The position numbers and the translations under genes are program-made. This document shows, one piece after another, positions 21,420 to 32,550 of a DNA stretch of 64,000 bases. The notes beneath the pieces were generated by a model, which worked only from the letters and a program-made list of their open reading frames with translations, was not told the DNA's origin and ran no database searches. This stretch comes from Triatoma infestans (taxonomy: Eukaryota; Arthropoda; Insecta; Hemiptera; Reduviidae), in NCBI GenBank assembly GCA_011037195.1, contig JAAEAF010006852.1, positions 60,072-124,071 on the forward strand, given 5' to 3'. The first letter of the stretch is position 1. Each line of letters starts with the position of its first letter.

Positions 21420-22200
21420 ATTAACTTTTCATTTTGTGGACACTGGGTTCTTCAAGGTCGTGTTTTTAGTCCTATTCTTTTCATAGTATACACTTCAGAC
21501 ATTTCTTAAGTGAAAACTGAAAGCTAATATCCAATCATGGCAAAACATAAATTTTATTTTAAGACGAGCCTTCCCCCACTCCAGTTTCTTTAAATGAGAT
21601 ATTCTACCATGCACTGACTCTAACACTATAATACCATACCAAGAACTTACATAATAAACGTTTGACCTGGAATCCAATGCACTCTCAAACGACTAAAACT
21701 CAAAAAAAAGTTATTAGCAGCTTGCAAGACTCCTTGCCAGATGAACTAAATTGACATTAAACAATAAAGTCTTGTTACATAACGCGCTATTAAAGCCGAT
21801 TTGATCTTACGGACTCGAATCATGGGGTTTAGCCAAGCATTCCTAATATCTATCGTCTCTAAACTTTATAATCAAAAATTCTACGCCGAACAATCAATGA
21901 ATGCTCTATCTTACGTCTCTAATAGACGCGCCATTCATTCAGATCTAAAAGTAACTTTTATTCAAGACATAAACTCGGTCGAATACAAGAAAATTCATTC
22001 TCACTTTTCTATTCATCCCTAACCCTATAATAGATCAGCACACATTTTTATATTTTCCTGATAATCCCATTCCTCGTCTGAGACGACGCTGGCCATGATT
22101 GCTCGGCGGAAGAGGTTAGTAATTAATTAATTTGGAGAACTACCGTTGGAGTGGTAACTCCTCTCATGTCATTGTCAGACATACTAATTAAAAGTTGTTA
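21420..22200 (+). pseudogene. Second Jockey-clade relic
   Basis: Degenerate frames show a motif B-like GFFKVVFLVLFFS region near 21425-21490, TLRRASPTPVSLN near 21560, RLTWNP near 21660, LELWG-like codons near 21815-21830, and YVSNRRAIHSDLKVTFIQD (21910-21970). The same order occurs in the Jockey relic at 15334-16395. More decayed than that copy. Confidence 0.6.
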
Positions 22201-23360
22201 CAAGGAAACAATTTCCTATATTTTAATGTATTCAATTACTTAAATTATAATATTGAAATTCCAACTTACAGGAAATGTTGGTTTTTCCTCAAAGAATTTC
22301 ATAAAATAGATTTCTCTCCATAATTACTTTCAAGTAATATTAATCCACATTTAGTAAAACGTGTTTAAAGAAAATTGTTGTAGAGTTTTTCGAGAATATT
22401 GCAAAGAACAATATTAAAACTTTATTTGAAAAAAATGTTTTTTAGTAAATTGCAGTTTCGGTTGACGGTTTTTGATGGAAACCTTGTTGTCAGATACGTA
22501 AACGGAATTCAAATTTGAGCTTCCTGTTTTTGAAATGGTTTTTCAAATACATCCGCAGAACTGAGTTGCAATATTTCGGAGCTCAGGGACATTTTGGGCG
22601 CGAGAAATAGTAGACGCAAGGGACCACTGGCCGAGTGTAAAATTTAGAGAGAAGTCATCTAAGAATTTCAATTAAAATTTTCATTCTTAGTGTTAATTGT
22701 TGGTATTAAGAAATAATTATTATCATTGTGTAATGCAGAAGAGAGACGGAGAGAGTATGTGTACAACATGATTAAAGTAAAATATTGGATTTATAAACTT
22801 TTAATATCTTATAAATATGTAATCATCAACTTAATGGGAAAAACGTTAGAAAATAATAGTTATAATAACTTAGTGAAACTATTAAAAATAAGCTATAAAC
22901 ACTATAGTGCCAAGATTCACCATAAACAGTCAAACACTTTATAACCTAATAAAATTCTCATATGAAGCGCACTTAATAGTGTTACGATTCGATTAATTTA
23001 ATAGCCAGCTATTTCAATATATTGAACATTACACTAGTTGTGTAAGGTGTACGGAGAATGACCGTCTGCTAGTAAGTACCGTTCTTACAGTCTGCTGAAC
23101 CAGTTTCATATAACTTGAAAGTTCATTTTTATCGTTGAAGGCAATTGTAATAAAAAATAATTTTTATTTTCCAATACCTATTTCCTTTTTTTTTTTTTTT
23201 TTGTGAAAATTGTTCACATTTAGGTTGTTCAAAGCAATATGTAATATTTTTCTAAGAATAAGTGTAAAACCCCATCACGATGGGGAGGCCAGATAGAAAG
23301 TATTACGAATGTTGTGTCAACAAGAATCATATACTACAAGAGGCAGTCCCACCTGGCCTA
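22201..23360. other. No gene recognised; family G/H-like scrap
   Basis: AT-rich. A stretch near 22450-22530 (TTTCGGTTGACGG, ACGTAAACGGAATTCAAATT) recalls the family G tail near 43440-43500. The open frame 22726-22944 has no recognisable motif. Confidence 0.45.
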
Positions 23361-23364
23361 TATA

Positions 23365-23423
23365 GGTACTACTACTACTACTACACACACACACACACAC
23401 ACACCCACACACACACACAAACC
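23365..23423 (+). repeat. (TAC)n then (CA)n microsatellite
   Basis: Compound tract. The frame spanning it is repeat-derived. Confidence 0.9.
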
Positions 23424-23766
23424 AAAACCCAACTTTATGTATCACAACTAGAATCCACTTTCTTATTGCAAGTTCACAACTATCACAAAAAAAAAAATTC
23501 TTCTTTGACTAGTGAGAGCGATTCTATGGTACTATCTGAACAAAGTGGTCGAAGAAAGGGGGTCTGTCTTTATATTATGATTTCGATGAGAGAGTTTCTT
23601 TTATTTTATTTGTAACGTTACTTTCCTCACTTAAAAATTGTTTTTCAGTTTTTTTTTTGTTTTTTTTATTGTATTGTACAAATAGTTAAATATCTTCTAC
23701 TTCTTCTTCTTCCCTTGAGTACGAAAAAAATATGATTTAACAATTTGTGTGTGTGTGTATGTGTTT
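23424..23766. other. No gene recognised
   Basis: AT-rich sequence between the microsatellite and the family F repeat. Confidence 0.5.
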
Positions 23767-24443
23767 TTTGTGAAATGTTTTTGGTGTTATGTGTGATGTA
23801 TGTTTGTAGTAGCGTGTAGTGCGAGCGGTTTGTAAAGGGCTGGTGTATATATTTGTTTAAGATAGAGATAGAAGTATTACAAATGGAAAATAAGAACCAC
23901 TTTTAAATAAATAATTTAACTATATATTAAATTAGAAAATTTACAAGATAATTATTAATTTTGAATCTTGAATTAATTTATAAATGCAAGGAAACAAATA
24001 ACTAGTAACTAGATTGTTTGAAACTCAAATGATAACACTTAAATGTAATCACTTAACTGAATTTAAGAGAGCGATTCCTGAGACAAGTGTTCTGGTTGAA
24101 TGTCTAATTCCGACTGTTCTTGTTTAAAAGCAGAATTTTAGACTGCTTAAAAAAATGCTCTGCTCTAGCGGGGGCTTTTTCTTCTACAATACAAGTTGGC
24201 CAAGTGGTATTGTCTTACCCTAACGGATTCTTGTCCCTTTGTCTCTTCAGTAGCACTGACCTTAATTTAGTAGTACCTGACTCATTCGTCTTCATTAAAA
24301 TACACTATTTGAAGTAGCTAAAATTCACTATTTTATTTTTCAAAATTATTTCACTTAAAATATCGTCAATATTCACTAAACTATTTTACCAAATTTATTT
24401 TTACCAATTGCTACTTCCACTTCAGTTGTGTTGTACTTGAAAG
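23767..24443 (+). repeat. Family F repeat, copy 1 (possible solo LTR)
   Basis: Starts TGTTTTTGGTGTTATGTGTG and ends near GCTACTTCCACTTCA. It shares order and many blocks with 51765-52340, for example AGAGAGCGATTCCTGA, CAAGTGTTCTGG, TTGGCCAAGTG and AAATACACTATTTGAA. A pair of ~0.6-kb non-coding copies without common flanks suits solo LTRs, but no target duplication was found. Confidence 0.6.
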
Positions 24444-25295
24444 TGAGAGACCGAGAAAACAAACGTTTCAAAAATCTAAAACCTTGGAGATGCTGCGATA
24501 CGCAAATTTTGGGCAAAATCGTCAACCGAAAAAGTGATATATTTTCTTCAATTTTTTGGAAGTTTTTCTTGGAAACTGCTTGATCTTTATACTTTGAATA
24601 CTAAATATACATACTTAAATCTTACATTTTTACTTGATGCAAAAGAAGAAAAACCTTTTATTAGTGAAAATTTATTTTTGAGTCTTTTAAGTTTGATTTT
24701 TCCTTCAAAACTGCTAATACAATACAATCTATGATTTCATTCGGCTTTCCTTTACTACTTTCGAACTAATATAGTCCATCCCTAATCCCTGTAGATAGAT
24801 AGATAGACAATAATACTTTATATTAAGGATTGCATACAAAAAAATAAATTTATAAGTATTATACAGCAATGGAATAGATCCGTTTGCTGGAGGTCGGTAA
24901 ATACAAAATACATTATCAATGGTATTGTAATAAAGAAAACAATGAAAATTATAATTTAGAAAAAAAAAAATAGAAATAAAATTAAATATTCTTTAATGAA
25001 ATGAAAATATAAACGAAAAGAGAACTGTTAGCGACTTGATAAATAGATAATTACAGAAGTTCCCTAATCCTTGCAGAGCGCCTGATTGCAGAGAATGGTA
25101 GCTATTGTACTGTTAATCTAGATGTTTAGGTAAAGAGACGCACCATTTATAACCTGTTACTCACAAAGCATTTTATTAGATATAGAGATTGTTCTTATGA
25201 CTTAGTAAACATAGAGATTTAGTAAGTTGAAGAGTTCGAGAGATTGATTATTGGTCGAGATTACTTTTTTATTGAATTGTTCTATATTGTCAACT
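24444..25295. other. No gene recognised; GATA tract
   Basis: AT-rich. A short (GATA)n at 24794-24810 adjoins CAATAATACTTTATATTAAG, which could be the tail of a minus-strand retroelement. This is not established. Confidence 0.45.
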
Positions 25296-25641
25296 ATTTC
25301 ATAGGTTTTTGAAGAAGAAAAATTAGTGAGTTTTTGAGAAATAAGCCAGAATTAATGCTGAGCATTGTATAATAAAATAGAGACACAAAACTGCCAGGAC
25401 ATTAAACATAAATAAAAATTAGGTAGAGAGAGAGATTTAGACTGAGTAAAGAGAAAGGTAGTAGTTGGTTGCTGACGCGTTGTAACTGATGTATGAACTT
25501 TCCAAAAGATAGTCTTGTAGGGCTAGCGCAGCTGTTTATATACAGAGTCTCCCACTCTAGTCTGGCCTAAGTAGCAAGTGAGATTTTGTGTGTCTCCCTT
25601 TTTCTCTCTGCTTTAGATCCCTCTCTTCGGATCCTATTACA
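25296..25641 (+). repeat. Family A copy A6
   Basis: Contains CTGAGCATTGTATAATAAAA, CCCACTCTAGTCTGGCCTAA and ends CGGATCCTATTACA. The left boundary is approximate and no target duplication is clear. Confidence 0.75.
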
Positions 25642-26106
25642 AGTATATGATTTATTATTGAAGAACCACTCCACTAATCTACAATGCTCAAATGTATGTT
25701 CAAAATTTTAGTTTCGTTTTTGTAGGAATTTGGACGTAACAATATGTCTAGACAACCTAGTGAATTGGTGGCGGTTAGAGCGTGTTGTAGTAATTTGGTG
25801 GTAGTATGGAATTGCCTAGTGGCGCAATAATGTGGTGGTGGCAAAAGCATTAAGCTGTTTGTTTTTCACCATGTTATCTTTCAATCTATTGAGCAAAAGA
25901 TTGCTATGTAAATCTAGTTTGGCCAAAAATGTCTACCATCTGATGGATTATTGTAATCTCATTATATCAATATCCAGATAACTACCATTAATCAGCATCC
26001 TTGCAAAAATGCTAGTTGTACAATTTCTAGAGCTGTCTCGAGCAACCAGAATTTCATTTCTGCTTGAGAACTTTTGTTGCATGAAAGTTGAAAATCTATG
26101 TCCGTA
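25642..26106. other. No gene recognised
   Basis: AT-rich. Nothing else is supported. Confidence 0.5.
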
Positions 26107-26870
26107 ATAATATTTTGACGTTATTATTATTGAAAACTGGGTGCCTATTGGCTTGGGACCGGAGCCTATTTGGCTTTTATTCCCCCATTTTCCCCCTAAT
26201 TCATCCCCCTAATTGGTCTCCCCCGGTAGTCTACCGATCAGTCCGCAATATCCCAAGACATCCTTCAACTACAACTCACCAGGCAATCCCAAATACACGA
26301 AACCTAGTACCACGAAACAGGGACACTGACATAAGTAGTGATATACCGTTTCCCTAACTCCATCATCACAATTCTGGCATATGGGACTGGTCGTCCTCCC
26401 TATATTATGCAAGTGACTAGACATCCATGTGTGTCCGGTCACTACACCCACCAAGATCCTCCTCCCTTCCTACTAAGGGACAGGGGGTAATCTAAAACCC
26501 CCTGCTTGGTTCCTTCGATGAATCTTTTAACCTGGAGGCCGCCCTGCGTGTCCTCCCAACATTTCTCCAAAACCCTCGTCTCCTAAAGTCTGATCTGACT
26601 ATCACAAAACCTCTTAGTGGCGGCGGAACCACAAAAAGATAAAGAGAATCCCTCCCTAACCAGCCGATCCGCCCTATCATTGCCTTCTATTCCCGCATGT
26701 CCGGGTACCCAATAGAGCTGCACATTATCCCTCCGAGCGTTTTTCTACATTCTCCCATCAATTGCGAACTCCAACACGGCTTGCTCAAAGCCCTCAGTGC
26801 GGCCTAAATATCAGAGAATATCCGCACCTCCTTAATCTCTCCCCCGCAAGGCAGTAGCATTCGATAATAG
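26107..26870 (-). pseudogene. LINE K relic, minus strand (RNase H, knuckle, 3' end)
   Basis: On the minus strand: RNase H piece VQLYWVPGHAGIEGNDRADR near 26735-26675, then FWRNVGRTRRAASRLKDSS, then a knuckle region SPICQNCDDGVRETVYHYLC near 26380-26320. The 3' untranslated region (26230-26110) matches the + strand copy at 29118-29833 and ends in ATAATAATAA. Stops and frame changes make it inactive. RNase H plus a C-terminal knuckle and a TAA-type tail suggest an I-like element. Confidence 0.75.
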
Positions 26871-27934
26871 CATTAGATCCAAATGATAAGTTTGGTTTTT
26901 CCACATCCAATAATATTATACGGATTATGCCCATATCACCTCTCTATTTTGCGAACTACACCTGAAAAATGTAATCCAATTGGCTGGAAATGTATGTTGC
27001 AAGCCATTTTTCAAACAATATGTTTATATAAAAAACGAATAACTTTATCCGTTTTGTACTAAGTCATACCGTTAAATTATTTTTTCAATTTAATTCTATT
27101 TAAAAAAAAATAAATTCAACTATAGGAATATAAAGCAATAAATTAACTAATGCCACTGTTAAAAGTATGAAAGATTTAATTTAGATATTCAAATTGGATG
27201 CTAGAATTGAAATAATATTATATTACCATTAAGACGGCGAACTTTATGCAAAACTTACTTTACAATAATCCAAGTTATATATGTCTAACTAAAGCCTCTA
27301 AAGTTGAAAGCTAATAAATAAAGAAGCATTTTAATCGTGACAAATATCTTCTTTTTTTAATATAAAATTAGAATTGCTGAACCAAAATAAGTTTTGCAAA
27401 TTTTTTCTTAATAATAATTGGGTACTGTTTTATTTTTGGGGCCAATTATTAGTTCTATTTATTTTATTGTAAGGAAAATATTACGATATAGTCAGATTTT
27501 TGTGAAAAAATATATATATTTTTTTTTAAACTAACCCTTTATTGAGAACCTTTGGATACAGAAAACGGATACGTAGAGCATGGTCTGGGTGTATTTATGC
27601 ACGAACATAACAAGAAAAAATAAAAAAAAAACGCTAATATCATGCAATGCAGTATTACCAGTGGATCCCAACCGTATGTTTTATATTATACATGAATTAC
27701 GAAAATGTCAAGTCAATGTCAAAAGTCAGAGTCTGATCAGAAACTGACTATATGATTGGCTCTCTTATGAATCGTAAGACGATTTTGGAGAAGATGCAAC
27801 CTTCATTTTTCCTCTAACGTCAAACTTCATTGCAATTATTTGTTCTATCACCTGTTTAATATTAAGGTACATTAGGAGCACTGTTAAAGTTCCAAACTTT
27901 TGGAGAAAGTTTTTAGGATTTTTAACCATCGTAT
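26871..27934. other. No gene recognised
   Basis: AT-rich with poly(A) and poly(T) runs. Nothing else is supported. Confidence 0.5.
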
Positions 27935-27998
27935 CATGCATATTTTTTGATGTTCCTGACCGGTTTCTGGTTTTCATCCATCGTCAGAGTATGCCTAT
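27935..27998 (-). repeat. Family C fragment, outer part
   Basis: On the minus strand it carries CTGACGATGGATGAAAACC then GAAACCGGTC. Helix II is weakened compared with the copy at 30077. It is interrupted at 27998 by family A copy A7 and resumes at 28371. Confidence 0.65.
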
Positions 27999-28138
27999 TA
28001 TAATAGATGTGAGAAGGAGAGAGAATGGATTTTAGAGAATAAACTAGATGATATGCTGAACACTGTATAATGAATAGAACACACAAACTGCAAGGGCTTT
28101 CTAGTAAAATAGAAGCTTGATAGCGATATATATATATA

Positions 28139-28173
<35 letters not shown>

Positions 28174-28370
28174 GCTGAGAAGGTAGTAGAAGGTTGCTGA
28201 CTGGTTGTTAACCCGTCGTAAACTGTTGTAAAACTGTCCTCTTGTAGGGCTAACTCGGCTGTAAAAATATGTAGAATCTCCCACCCTAGTCTGGCCTAAG
28301 TAGCTAGTAACTAGGTTGATTCTTCGTTCTTTGTAACTAATGAATCTTTAATGATTCAGATCTCATTACG
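27999..28370 (+). repeat. Family A copy A7, in family C, CTAT duplication
   Basis: Starts TATAATAGATG and ends CTCATTACG. It is flanked by CTAT at 27995-27998 and 28371-28374. It contains (TA)n and (GA)n tracts at 28128-28170. Copy A9 sits at the same position relative to the neighbouring sequence in the inverted arm. Confidence 0.8.
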
Positions 28371-28417
28371 CTATCAAGTTTGTAGAGAGTTGACTTCAAC
28401 TTATTGTTTCTGTTACA
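28371..28417 (-). repeat. Family C fragment, inner part
   Basis: Reads GTAGAGAGTTGACTTCAACT then GTTTCTGTTACAG, the reverse complement of the family C left end. Joined directly to the RNase H LINE fragment R. Confidence 0.6.
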
Positions 28418-29081
28418 GAACCACCTCATCCCTAGTTAAGGAATGTCGAGAAGCATTGTTGAGACTCTCCAGGCACAACAAGGTACAGCTGAAATGGGTG
28501 ATTGGACATGCAGGAATTGAGGGTAATGAGACAGCTGATCAACTGGCCAGGAACGGGGCAAATAATCCGTTCAATGTTCCTAAGCTTGTTCTGGGGATAA
28601 CCGGTGGAGCGGTCCGTACAGCGGTCGGAGATTAGCAAGCATGAGAAGTCCTGGAGGGGGTGGCCAAATGCCATACTCAGTAAAAGGATGATGCCAGGAT
28701 TTGTAAAAAAAAGGACTAATATGACCCTAAGCCTGGGTAGGAACCTGATTTCTCTGGTGACAGGGCTATTTACAGTTCATGGTAGGTTCAGGAAGCAGCT
28801 GCACAAGGTAGGGCTAATAAGCGCGGAACTCTTGTGCAGAATATATCAGGAGGAGGAGGAGGAAACGGCCACCCACCTGCTCTTTGATTGCGTTGCAATA
28901 ACTAAATTGTGATACGAAAACTTTGGTACGTTGCGGCCTGAAGAGATAGTAACGCAATATGAGCTGGTAGTGAATGCCCTTAAACTCCTGAGGAGGAGAG
29001 GGTTCACGTACTAGAAATTACTGGGTATGGCGCAATAAGCCTTTGTTGGCTGCAGTGCTGGGGTATAGCCCACCCATAGTG

Positions 29082-29117
<36 letters not shown>
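28418..29117 (+). pseudogene. LINE R fragment: RNase H, zinc knuckle, (TAA)n tail
   Basis: The frame to 28635 carries RNase H motif VQLKWVIGHAGIEGNETADQ and NNPFNVPKLVLGI. The next frame (28604-28912) continues with LISLVTGLFTVHGRFRKQLH and a knuckle-like stretch ETATHLLFDC. A 3' region with CTGGGGTATAGCCCACCCAT ends in (TAA)n at 29086-29117. The near-identical minus copy at 31786-32502 shares the same 5' junction. The upstream RT is missing. The first knuckle cysteine pair is damaged (CRIY where CGLC occurs in the other copy). Confidence 0.8.
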
Positions 29118-29833
29118 CCTCATCATGTAGTCGAATTAGTGGGAGAATGTAGGAGAAGCTCAACGCTTTGGCTCGGAGGGGTAAGGTGCATCTCTATTGG
29201 ATACCCGGACATGCGGGAATAGAGGGCACAGAGGGCGGATCGGCTGGCCAGGGAGGGATCATCATTACCATTTTGTGGTCCTGAACCACCCTGGCCGTTA
29301 TAAAGACGTTTCTCGACAAACAGATTAGACTTTGGGAGACGAGAGCTTTGGAGAAACGCGGGGGGGCACGCAGGGGTGCCTCCAAGCTAAAAGATTTTAA
29401 AGGCGAGCAAGCAGAGAATTTCGGAGTATCTCCTGTCTCTTAGTAGGACGGGGATTGAGAACCTTGGTAGGGATAGTGACTGGACACACGTGGGTGTCCA
29501 GTCTTTGTTTAACATAGGGAGGACGCGGAGTCCCATTTGTCAGAACTGTGATGACGGAAGTTAGGGAAACGGTGTATCACTACTTATGTCAGTGTCCCCG
29601 TTTCGCTGGAACTAGGTTTCGTATATTTGGGAGGACACCCTCCCGCAGGATTGCTGGCGAGTTGAGTTTAGGGATATCTTGGATATGCAGATTAACCGGC
29701 AGTTACCGGGGAGATAATTAGGGGGTACGGGGGTAATCGGGGAATAAGAGCCACATAGCGTAGGTCCCGTGCGCCTTTGGCACACCCGTTTTCGATAATA
29801 ATCATAATAATAATAATAATAATAATAATAATA
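29118..29833 (+). pseudogene. LINE K relic inserted next to the TAA tail of R
   Basis: Broken frames give RNase H VHLYWIPGHAGIEG (29188-29230), then DWTHVGVQSLFNIGRTRSPI and QNCDD (29478-29560), and a 3' region ending in CCCGTTTTCGATAATAATCA with a (TAA)n tail at 29797-29833. It is the + strand relative of 26107-26870. The inverted arm at 31740-31843 lacks it, which suggests insertion after the duplication. Confidence 0.75.
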
Positions 29834-30025
29834 TTGTTTACGCACCACACTTGTTGACGCCATCAAAGGGCAATGACTTTTATTCTGTAATCATTAAAAA
29901 AAATAAACCCAGTTATTGAATGATTGTTCACTGATAGTGCAGTAACATTAGAAATATCCACTAAAATGCCATTTTAATGCACTCGACAGTTCCAGCCACC
30001 CTAAGAAACAAGTGTATTGCGTAAC
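29834..30025 (+). repeat. Family E repeat, left copy
   Basis: Reads ATTGTTTACGCACCACACTT and CAATGACTTTTATTCTGTAA, and has an inverted copy at 31540-31738 and a partial direct copy at 31080-31217. Non-coding. Confidence 0.7.
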
Positions 30026-30170
30026 AAAAACATTAAGACGAAGTCAACTCTTCTATTCGAACCTGCAAGTCATACTCTGACGATGGATGAAAATCCGAAA
30101 CCGGTCAGGAACACAAAAACATATGCGTGCTAGGACGGATAAAATCCCAGATATTATCCAGCATTGGGGA
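30026..30170 (+). repeat. Family C copy with the best-preserved hammerhead-like core
   Basis: Contains GACGAAGTCAACTC, the core at 30077-30106, and ACGGATAAAATCCCAGATAT then TATCCAGCATTG. Family C is a ~190-bp unit seen at least nine times here in whole or part. Confidence 0.7.
30077..30106 (+). ncRNA. Hammerhead-like core, family C
   Basis: CUGACGA (30077-30083), one U, helix II GGAU (30085-30088) with AUCC (30093-30096) closing a GAAA loop, then GAAA (30097-30100) and CCGGUC (30101-30106). Every invariant hammerhead core base is present. The extra U before helix II and the loopless helix III are unusual. Flanking helix I pairs only weakly. Confidence 0.45.
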
Positions 30171-30298
30171 CCCATTAACATAATGAAGAGAAATTGAAAA
30201 CGTCATCAACGTTTTTTTTTTCTTTTAACATGAAATGCTAACTACACAGATATAAAAGAAATATGCATGCTACGAAGCATAAAATACCATGGTTATCC
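30171..30298. repeat. Further family C fragment
   Basis: 30255-30298 reads AAAGAAATATGCATGCTACG and ATAAAATACCATGGTTATCC, the right half of family C. It is broken by A8 and resumes at 30675 with ATCCAGCATTGCGTACCCAT. Confidence 0.6.
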
Positions 30299-30675
30299 TG
30301 TACAATGGATGTGAGAAGGAAAGAGAATTAGAGAGAATGGATTTTAGAGATATAAACTAGAATATATACTGAACATTGTATAATGAAATGAGCACACAAA
30401 CTAAAGTGTTTTACAGTAAAATAGAAGTTAGATAGCGAGAGAAATAGAATGTGACAGACTGGCTGAGTAATAAGAAGGATAGGTTGCTGACCTGATGCAA
30501 AGTGGTCGTAAACTGTCGTAAAACTGTATTGCTGTCGCTTTATTTATATGAATCACACTGTCCCTTTCAAGTCTGGCCTAGGTGGGGAGTAACTAACTTT
30601 TGAGCATTTGAATATTTAATGAGCTTCTCCTCTCTTCGGATCCTATGAATCCTTATTGATTTGAATCCCATTACA
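30299..30675 (+). repeat. Family A copy A8, inside family C
   Basis: Starts TGTACAATGGATG and ends AATCCCATTACA. Family C reads TTATCC on the left and ATCCAGC on the right, so ATCC is probably duplicated. The uninterrupted family C at 41080-41090 serves as the empty site. Confidence 0.75.
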
Positions 30676-31079
30676 TCCAGCATTGCGTACCCATCCAGAT
30701 ATTCAACTACACAGATATAAAAATATATCACTTTTACTTAAAACATTTTTTAGAAAAAAATAAGTTTTTCGACGATTACAAGGGTATCATGGACTTGAGA
30801 TTTTTAATGTTATCAGGGTTTGGATCTAGGCATAGGACTTCTAGACTAGAAAATATCAATTAAATACTACCAGCCCCATTTGTGCTCCACAACCATATTT
30901 ATGTTATGGCAATTAAACTTTGAATAAACATTCTAGAAAAATGTTTTAGTCTTTATTCAGAGAATTTCATAAATAAAATAATAAACATGTGAGTTTATCC
31001 ACCAGATTTTCTTCAGTTCTATGCAATCTTCCAGAAAGTGAATAAACTTTTCCATATATTCGTCGTTTTTATAAGACAT
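30676..31079. other. No gene recognised
   Basis: Family C tail to about 30725, then AT-rich sequence. Confidence 0.5.
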
Positions 31080-31217
31080 CACAAAGGACTTTTATACTAT
31101 AATCATTAAAAAAAATGATATGAATGATTGTTCATTGATAGAGCAATAACATGAGAATTGCCCTCTATAATACAATTTTAATGCACTCTACAATTTCCAC
31201 CACTATAAGAAACATTA
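31080..31217 (+). repeat. Family E repeat, partial direct copy
   Basis: Blocks GACTTTTATACTATAATCAT and GATTGTTCATTGATAGAG match the family E copy at 29834. More diverged than the other two. Confidence 0.6.
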
Positions 31218-31424
31218 AGTACTACTAAATGACTTGTATAAATTCAGAGTTCAAACTAATATTTGTTAAATAAAATCATAAATTACAAATGTAAAAATTT
31301 AAAAATTTTATATAAGTTTCTTTTGTTTATCTGTTACCTAAATAAACTTGAAGTATGAACAATTATTTATAATGGGATCCGAATCACTAATGATAAGAAC
31401 GAAGAATCAACCTAGTTATCTGGG
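31218..31424. other. AT-rich spacer
   Basis: Nothing supported except a short family A-like scrap near 31375-31420 (GGGATCCGAATCACTAATGA, GAACGAAGAATCAACCTAGT). Confidence 0.5.
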
Positions 31425-31560
31425 ATTTTATCCGTCGTTGCATGCATATGCTGTTGATGTTTCCTGACTGGTTACGGATTTTCATCCATCGTCAGAATAA
31501 CACTTGCAAGTTCGTGTAGAAGAGTTGACTTCATCTTAAATGTTTTTGTTACGCACTACA
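31425..31560 (-). repeat. Family C copy, inverted arm
   Basis: On the minus strand the core reads CTGACGATGGATGAAAATCC then GTAACCAGTC, so the GAAA is GUAA and a hammerhead would be dead. Otherwise a close inverted match to 30026-30130. Confidence 0.65.
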
Positions 31561-31738
31561 CTTGTTTCTAATGGTGGCTGGAACTATAGAGTGCATTAAA
31601 ATGGCGTTTTAGTGGATATTTCTAATGTTACTGCTCTATCAGTGAACAATCATTCAATAACTGGGTTTATTTTTTTTAATGATTACAGAATAAAAGTCAT
31701 TGCCCTTTGATGGCATCAACAAGGAAGGTGCGTAAACA
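31540..31738 (-). repeat. Family E repeat, inverted copy
   Basis: Reverse complement matches 29834-30025 closely, including CAATGACTTTTATTCTGTAA. Confidence 0.75.
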
Positions 31739-31785
31739 ATATTATTATACCAATCCAGATATTCAACTACACAGGTATAAAAATA

Positions 31786-31800
31786 TATTATTATTATTAC

Positions 31801-31843
<43 letters not shown>

Positions 31844-32502
31844 CACTACGGTGGGCTATACCCCAGCACTGTAGCCACAAAGGCTTATTGTGCCATACCC
31901 GGTAATTTCTAGTAGTGAACCCTCCCCTTCTAAGGAGTTTAAGGGCATTCACCACCAGCTCATTTTACGTTACTAACTCCTCAGGCCGCAACGTACCAAA
32001 GGTTTTGTATCGCAATTTAGTTATTGCAACACAATCAAAGAGCAGGTGGGTGGCCGACTCCTCCTCCTCCTGACATAGTCCGCACAAGAGTTCAGCGCTT
32101 ATTAGCCCTACCTTGTGCAGATGCTTTCTGAACCTACCATGAACCGTAAATAGCCCTGTCACCAGAGAAATCAGGTTCCTATCCAGGCTTAGGGTCATAT
32201 TGGTTCTTTTTTTTACAAATCCTTGCATCATCCTTTTAATGAGTATGGCATTTGGCCACCCCCTCCAGGACTTCTCATGCTTGCTAATCTCCGACCGCTG
32301 TACGGACTGCTTCACCGGTTATCCCCAGGACAGGCTCAGGAATATTGAACGGATTATTTGCCTCATTCCTGGCCAGTTGATCAGCTGTCTCATTACCCTC
32401 AATCCCTGCATGTCCAAGCACCCATATCAGCTGTACCTTGTTGTGCCTGGAGAGACTCAACAATGCTTCTCGACATTCCTTAACTAGGGATGAGGTGGTT
32501 CT
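31786..32502 (-). pseudogene. LINE R fragment, inverted copy
   Basis: On the minus strand: RNase H VQLIWVLGHAGIEGNETADQ, then LISLVTGLFTVHGRFRKHLH, and knuckle CGLCQEEEESATHLLFDC, with the cysteines kept here. The TTA tract at 31786-31843 is its tail. Two frames (32284-32541 and 31965-32315) cover the domain with one frameshift between, at the same place as in the + copy, so that lesion predates the duplication. The + strand frame at 32200-32487 is a shadow. Confidence 0.8.
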
Positions 32503-32550
32503 GTAACAGAAACAATAAATTGAAGTCAACTCTCTACACAAACTTGATAA
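32503..32550 (+). repeat. Family C fragment beside A9
   Basis: CTGTAACAGAAACAATAAAT then TCAACTCTCTACACAAACTT. Mirrors 28371-28417. Confidence 0.6.

Noticed and set aside
28120..29120. CRISPR-like or phage-like arrays among regular repeats
   Set aside because: The repeats are microsatellites and eukaryotic retroelement tails without spacers; nothing here is prokaryotic.
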